Source: Nipponacmea schrenckii (Eukaryota; Mollusca; Gastropoda; Lottiidae). From it: a stretch of DNA of 64,000 nucleotides. How positions within the stretch are numbered: position 1 is the first letter of the stretch; every line of letters starts with the position of its first letter. Shown piece by piece: positions 60,200 through 64,000 of the stretch. The notes beneath the pieces were generated by a model that searched no databases, was not told the DNA's origin, and was given only the letters and a program-made list of their open reading frames with translations. The DNA lies in the NCBI GenBank assembly GCA_030562195.1, contig JAUJPP010000003.1, forward strand, positions 45,328,602 to 45,392,601, given 5' to 3'. The translations under genes and the position numbers were made by a program.

Positions 60200-60417
60200 T
60201 CCTCAAAGTCATGTGACAATTAATTTTTTGTTTACATATTTCTCAATTACTTCCGGGTTGAGAAAATCGAATTCTGATTGGATGATATCATAGATTTATA
60301 CAAATATCGGCCAATGAAATATGGAGACCTGCTGATCTGCAGATCAAGTTTGATTTGTTTCAAGATGGCGCATAATTTTACTTAGGACACGATTAAATTT
60401 TATTTTCCTGCCCGTAG
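60200..60417. promoter_or_regulatory. Predicted divergent promoter of FLCN and the CCP110-like gene
   Basis: This interval lies between the FLCN 5' end and the start of the plus-strand gene. It holds GTCATGTGAC (60,208-60,217; M-box/CLEAR-like, MITF/TFE class), ACTTCCGG (60,249-60,256; ETS), ATTGG (60,277-60,281) and CCAAT (60,311-60,315) as oppositely oriented NF-Y boxes, and AAGATGGCG (60,362-60,370; YY1-like, typical near start sites). A plausible 5' donor for the plus-strand gene is CCGTAG|GTATAA at 60,418. No TATA box. Motif identities are by eye; function is inferred. Confidence 0.6.
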
Positions 60418-61368
60418 GTATAACAAATTGTATGAAATTCCAATTTTTTTTATGGATGTGGAAGCTATTGTTAGCAATAATATGTGAAAATACATCTTAC
60501 TACATACGATTTTTCTATCTTTCTAACATGCAATGAATAGAGTTATAAGTCGATGGCTTCAAATTTCACAGTCTCCACTCTCAGTACACTTAATCAAGTT
60601 TCAAGTACAGACATGTATAAAAATGACTCAGAATATTATTTTCTTTTTCTCAGTTCTTTGTGCAGAGTGAGTAAAATTGTCAACTACTGAAAATGCTAGT
60701 CTGAGGTTGATCCACTTATCCTTCTAATAGTTCAAACCATGATGACATTAGGTAGGCCTAACATAGGCTAGTTATAGAGAGGAGATGGTCAGATTACTGT
60801 GACTACTGAAATGTCAAATCACATGTATCATATAAGTTATAAATTCATCTCATTTGTCTTGATGCTGAAGGATTGATGATATCAGAAAAAAGTGTTGAGT
60901 ATCTTATGACTAAAGACTGCTTCAGTTCAGCACAATGTCAATGATCTGAATATTATAATCTACTAAGAGTCTAGACTAGTCTATTTTGATTTATTTTATT
61001 TTGAAAACTGACATGTGACCCTGTTTTCAATTGTATGAATTAATACAGAAATTGGCAGGAATCCAACTAGTGAATAATATGATGGTATGATTAAAGAAAT
61101 AACTGTTTGTTTATATTTGTGTATAGTGATAGTTAGGTCAGTAGCTGGAGGTTAATTAATGTGAAATGACAGCTACCCCAATGATTGGCTTCTCATTTCT
61201 TCAATTTAATATTGATCTTTGAAAATGGTGAGATCTTTTCATAAAAGAAATAGATCAGATAATTCTAGTTAATGATAGTCATGTATTAAGCCTAAAGAAT
61301 TTATATTTTAAGGTTATTTTAGTTACCAGTTAGCTGTTGTATTTGTATACTTTTATTCTATATTTCAG
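60418..61368 (+). other. Predicted 5'UTR intron of the CCP110-like gene
   Basis: The acceptor TATTTCAG ends at 61,368. The donor at 60,418 is the nearest good candidate. A tiny exon candidate (acceptor TTTTTCTCAG near 60,651, donor GTGAGT near 60,667) is possible but unproven. No coding sequence seen. Confidence 0.4.
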
Positions 61369-61590
61369 ACATTATTATTAGAACATGGTCACAAATGTAA
61401 AGCTATCAAAATGGATGGGTCAAAGATGAAAGATTATAAAGAACAAAAAGGATTAATTGAATATATTGAGAAACAAAGTCAAAGTTTAGATGAACAAGAG
61501 ATATCAATTTCTCCTATTAAAATGGCGACAGCAAGCAACCAGTATATATCATGTATAAAATTTAGTGGTATTCCTATTTTACCCCCTGTG
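61369..61590 (+). CDS. CCP110: CCP110-like exon with start codon
   Basis: The exon begins after TATTTCAG at 61,368 and ends at donor GTAAGT. ATG at 61,411 opens 60 codons ending ILPPV. The frame is also open upstream to the exon start (14 codons), so a further upstream start cannot be excluded. Confidence 0.7.
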
Positions 61591-64000
61591 GTAAGTACAC
61601 CTATTAATATAGCAGTAAATTTGGAGAAGTATTATTATGTCAAGTAAATAATATGATATATTACATTAACCCATGACAATTTTAGTAGAAATATTACCAT
61701 ATTTATTGTTATATTGACAAATATCTTTCAAATTCTATTCTTTTCGATTAGATTAAAAAAAATATTAAAGCTAAAGTGTTTTTAAATTCATTTAAATATG
61801 AAAGTTGCTGTAACTGACAAACAAATATTATTAATGATTCTAAGTATGAATTTTATAGGTCAAAGGTCATCGGATTTAAGTAACATTATTTAAATTAATT
61901 TTATGATTTATCATTTTTTTTACTTCTAGATGACTGCTAAAAGGAAAGATGAGATGAAAAATTATAGGTATCAAGCTCAGATAGCTGAAAATAAAATCAA
62001 AAGTAGACAAAGGGACAGATTGATGGCTAGAGCTCATAGAGCAGTTAAAACTATACAGGTACCAGTATATTCGTATTTAAAGGTGACTTTTCATCATATG
62101 ACCCCAATGGTTTTGGTCAAACCCTTATGATTTTCTCTATGCCAGCATCAACCAGAAAAATTTTGACATCATAGCCAACATTAATTTGAAGAAATATGAC
62201 CCTGGATTGTGTCATCCTCTTCTTAAAAGTTCATCTTTTGGAATTGTGGCGTAAGATTTAATTAATATTTTTATTTTATTTTAATAGACTACAGAGGTAA
62301 CAAAACAATATAGTGATGAGGAAGAAAAAAGCAAAAACCTGACTGCTGAATTAGAGAGAGTTCAGTCCCTTGCTGAAACAGGCCAGTTTGAGGAGGCAAT
62401 TCAATCTATAGATTCTCTTTCATCAGGATTAATATCACTTGAGGACGGATCGTTACCCAAAGACTTTTATGGATTACCATGTACATCAGTTCATGAACAA
62501 CAAATTTCACAAGTCTTACAAAAACTTTCTAAACAGCTAAATTTAAAGGATACTCTTAGTTCTACACCTGGAAGTACATTAGGAAGTGATGGCAATGTGG
62601 ACACTCTTACAGAACAGAAAAACGACCTGAAAATTCCTGATGCAGTTTCAGAAGGTAGTTCTAATAGTTTCAGAGATAGTCAAGATACAATAGTTGAAGT
62701 TTTAAATACATCTAGAAAGTCAAAACCACCTGCTATTAAGATAGAAGATAAACCAGAAGGGTCTGTAAAGGATTCTCCGTCTTGTGGATATGGAAGTGGT
62801 GATTCTTCAGCTGTCAATTCAGCAAATACTTCAACATCTGAACGTATGAGAGGCAGTCCAAAATCTCTTAAAAATACTGTGCACTTCTCTGAATTTGTGA
62901 AAGTTTTAAAGACAAATCAATCTGTAGAAGATGAAATAACTGTGAAACGCCTGGAGGAAATGAATCCAATTTCAGAATCCAAAGATAAAAAGTCTCCAGA
63001 GTTGAAAGTATCACAAAGTTTGCTCAGTAAGGTTAATCTTAGTCTAGAAAATGAGGCAACATCTCCTTCACCAGATTCAATTCTTGAAGTACCCTTTCAA
63101 CCAAAAGCAGATTTATCAAAAAAAACAAATGAATCTCTGCCAAGTAAAAATACATTACAGAAAGTTTTAGAAGACAAACCACCAAAGCCTGGGTATGTTT
63201 CTCCAAAAATTTCACCAAGTTGTGGATCAGACCCTGGTTCAAGGTCATCCAAGAGTTCTACGCCAGTTAGACGTGCAGCTAGTTTGAAATTTAATAAACC
63301 TAGAAGATCAGATACATGTGAAAATAGTCAAAGTTCTTCACTTCATTCTTCACCTCATAGTCAAACTTCATCTTCAGATAACATGTCTAGTCAAACAACA
63401 GATACAACTTCTAGATTAACCAGCACTGGACAGTCTCAATCAACAGGACGCTTGTCACAAACTGCTGATACCCAGAACTCTTCTCAACAAAGAACAAAGA
63501 GTCAGAATAATACACAGTCAACCACACGATCATCTTCTAATTCTTTTAGCACCCAGACCAGCCGTACCACTAACGAACAGTTGACTAGTGTCACTGATTC
63601 GCAAATTTCAGCAAGAACAGATTTTACTTTAGAAACAACAGATTCTGAAAATACAATTAAAGCTGATGATGGCCATGTTGGTAGTAGTACAGGAAGTTCC
63701 AATTTATTACGCTATAAAAAGGCTATAGAAAACACTTTGGATAATTCTGATACTGATGTATCTAAATCTCAATTAGAATCTGTTACTGAAAGTGCTGATT
63801 GCGAACTTTTACATAATGATTTGTCTGCTAATGCAAAGGCCAAAGGTCATGTCAGGCGTGGGTCATACACTTTAGATAATCCCTCACCTGTTCTGATACA
63901 TGCTCAGTCAAGAATAGATAAAGAAGGTGGGGGGACACTGGGAGTAGAAACCAGTATCTATGCACCTGTGATTGGCAATCCAGGAATTAATAAACCCATA
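61369..64000 (+). CDS. CCP110: CCP110/CP110-like centriolar coiled-coil protein, N-terminal part (runs off the window)
   Basis: Coding exons 61411-61590 (exon from 61369), 61930-62058 and 62288-64000+ join in phase 0 to 674 residues, open at the right edge; vertebrate CP110 has about 1000. CP110 caps mother and daughter centrioles with CEP97, blocks ciliogenesis and binds calmodulin. Matches: YISCIKFSGIPILPPV (human ISLIRFHGVAILSPL) followed by the basic helical exon MTAKRKDEMKNY...RARAVKTIQ-like segment (residues about 61-103; human EKRKEMQQEKQKALD...RVQEILDNVQ). An acidic helix LTAELERVQSLAETGQFEEA comes next, then a long Ser/Thr-rich disordered region and a GSYTLDNPSP motif near 63,868. 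The C-terminal coiled coil lies outside. Met 61,411 has a good context (AAAATGG); Met 61,426 is an alternative. Identification rests mainly on the first 105 residues. Confidence 0.72.
61930..62058 (+). CDS. CCP110: CCP110-like basic helical exon
   Basis: A phase-0 exon of 43 codons, strongly basic and alpha-helical (MTAKRKDEMKNYRYQAQ, then IKSRQRDRLMARAHRAVKTIQ), flanked by TACTTCTAG and CAG|GTACC. It corresponds to the conserved Lys/Arg-rich segment just after the N-terminal strand motif of CP110. Confidence 0.75.
62288..64000 (+). CDS. CCP110: CCP110-like large exon (partial)
   Basis: 571 codons without a stop up to the window edge, beginning TTEVTKQYSDEEEKS. Mostly Ser/Thr/Gln-rich and predicted disordered, with a Ser/Thr/Gln block around 63,330-63,620. 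A short conserved-looking RRGSYTLDNPSP segment lies near 63,858-63,893. Minus-strand ORFs within it are shadows. Confidence 0.75.

Overview
The window looks like AT-rich nuclear DNA from an invertebrate animal, most likely a mollusc or other lophotrochozoan. The evidence is spliced genes with short exons, GT-AG introns and animal-specific products (folliculin, CP110). There is also a tRNA-derived SINE, decayed Penelope-like retroelement pieces, and tandem-core repeats with palindromic ends of a kind known from mollusc genomes. The taxon is inferred from repeat style and is not proven. There is no sign of prokaryotic, organellar or viral DNA.

Layout. Positions 1-53.4 kb are a gene-poor, repeat-rich stretch. 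It holds (i) a degenerate tandem-core repeat at 1.7-2.3 kb; (ii) a foldback element of about 3.5 kb at 2.75-6.24 kb, interrupted by an 871-bp palindrome-ended element whose empty site can be read from the partner arm; (iii) a minisatellite at 11.0-11.8 kb; (iv) a 106-bp hairpin element with an 11-bp target duplication at 14.95 kb; (v) a broken Penelope-like reverse transcriptase at 15.8-17.6 kb and another fragment at 42.4 kb; (vi) one unrecognised but probably real coding exon at 26.1-26.6 kb (minus strand); (vii) a SINE with a perfect 16-bp target duplication at 36.2-36.6 kb; (viii) an irregular short-unit tandem repeat at 37.8-38.5 kb; and (ix) arrays of about 145 bp at 46.5-47.1 and 50.7-53.4 kb.

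Positions 53.4-64 kb hold two well-supported genes in divergent orientation. FLCN (folliculin, minus strand) has eight coding exons that join in frame into 549 residues, with both longin and DENN regions and the Rag-GAP arginine finger. A CCP110-like centriolar gene (plus strand) has three coding exons and runs off the right edge. Between them, at 60.2-60.42 kb, lies a compact shared promoter with ETS, two CCAAT, YY1-like and M-box/CLEAR-like motifs.

The most unusual structure is in FLCN intron 1: fourteen extra tandem copies (59 bp each) of the intron 1/exon 2 boundary. Each carries a 3' splice site, the first 27 nt (9 in-frame codons) of exon 2 and a GTAAGT/GTAAGTA-type 5' splice site. They are potential in-frame microexon cassettes or decoy acceptors. 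A second array, also with a 59-bp period, lies in the FLCN 5'UTR intron.
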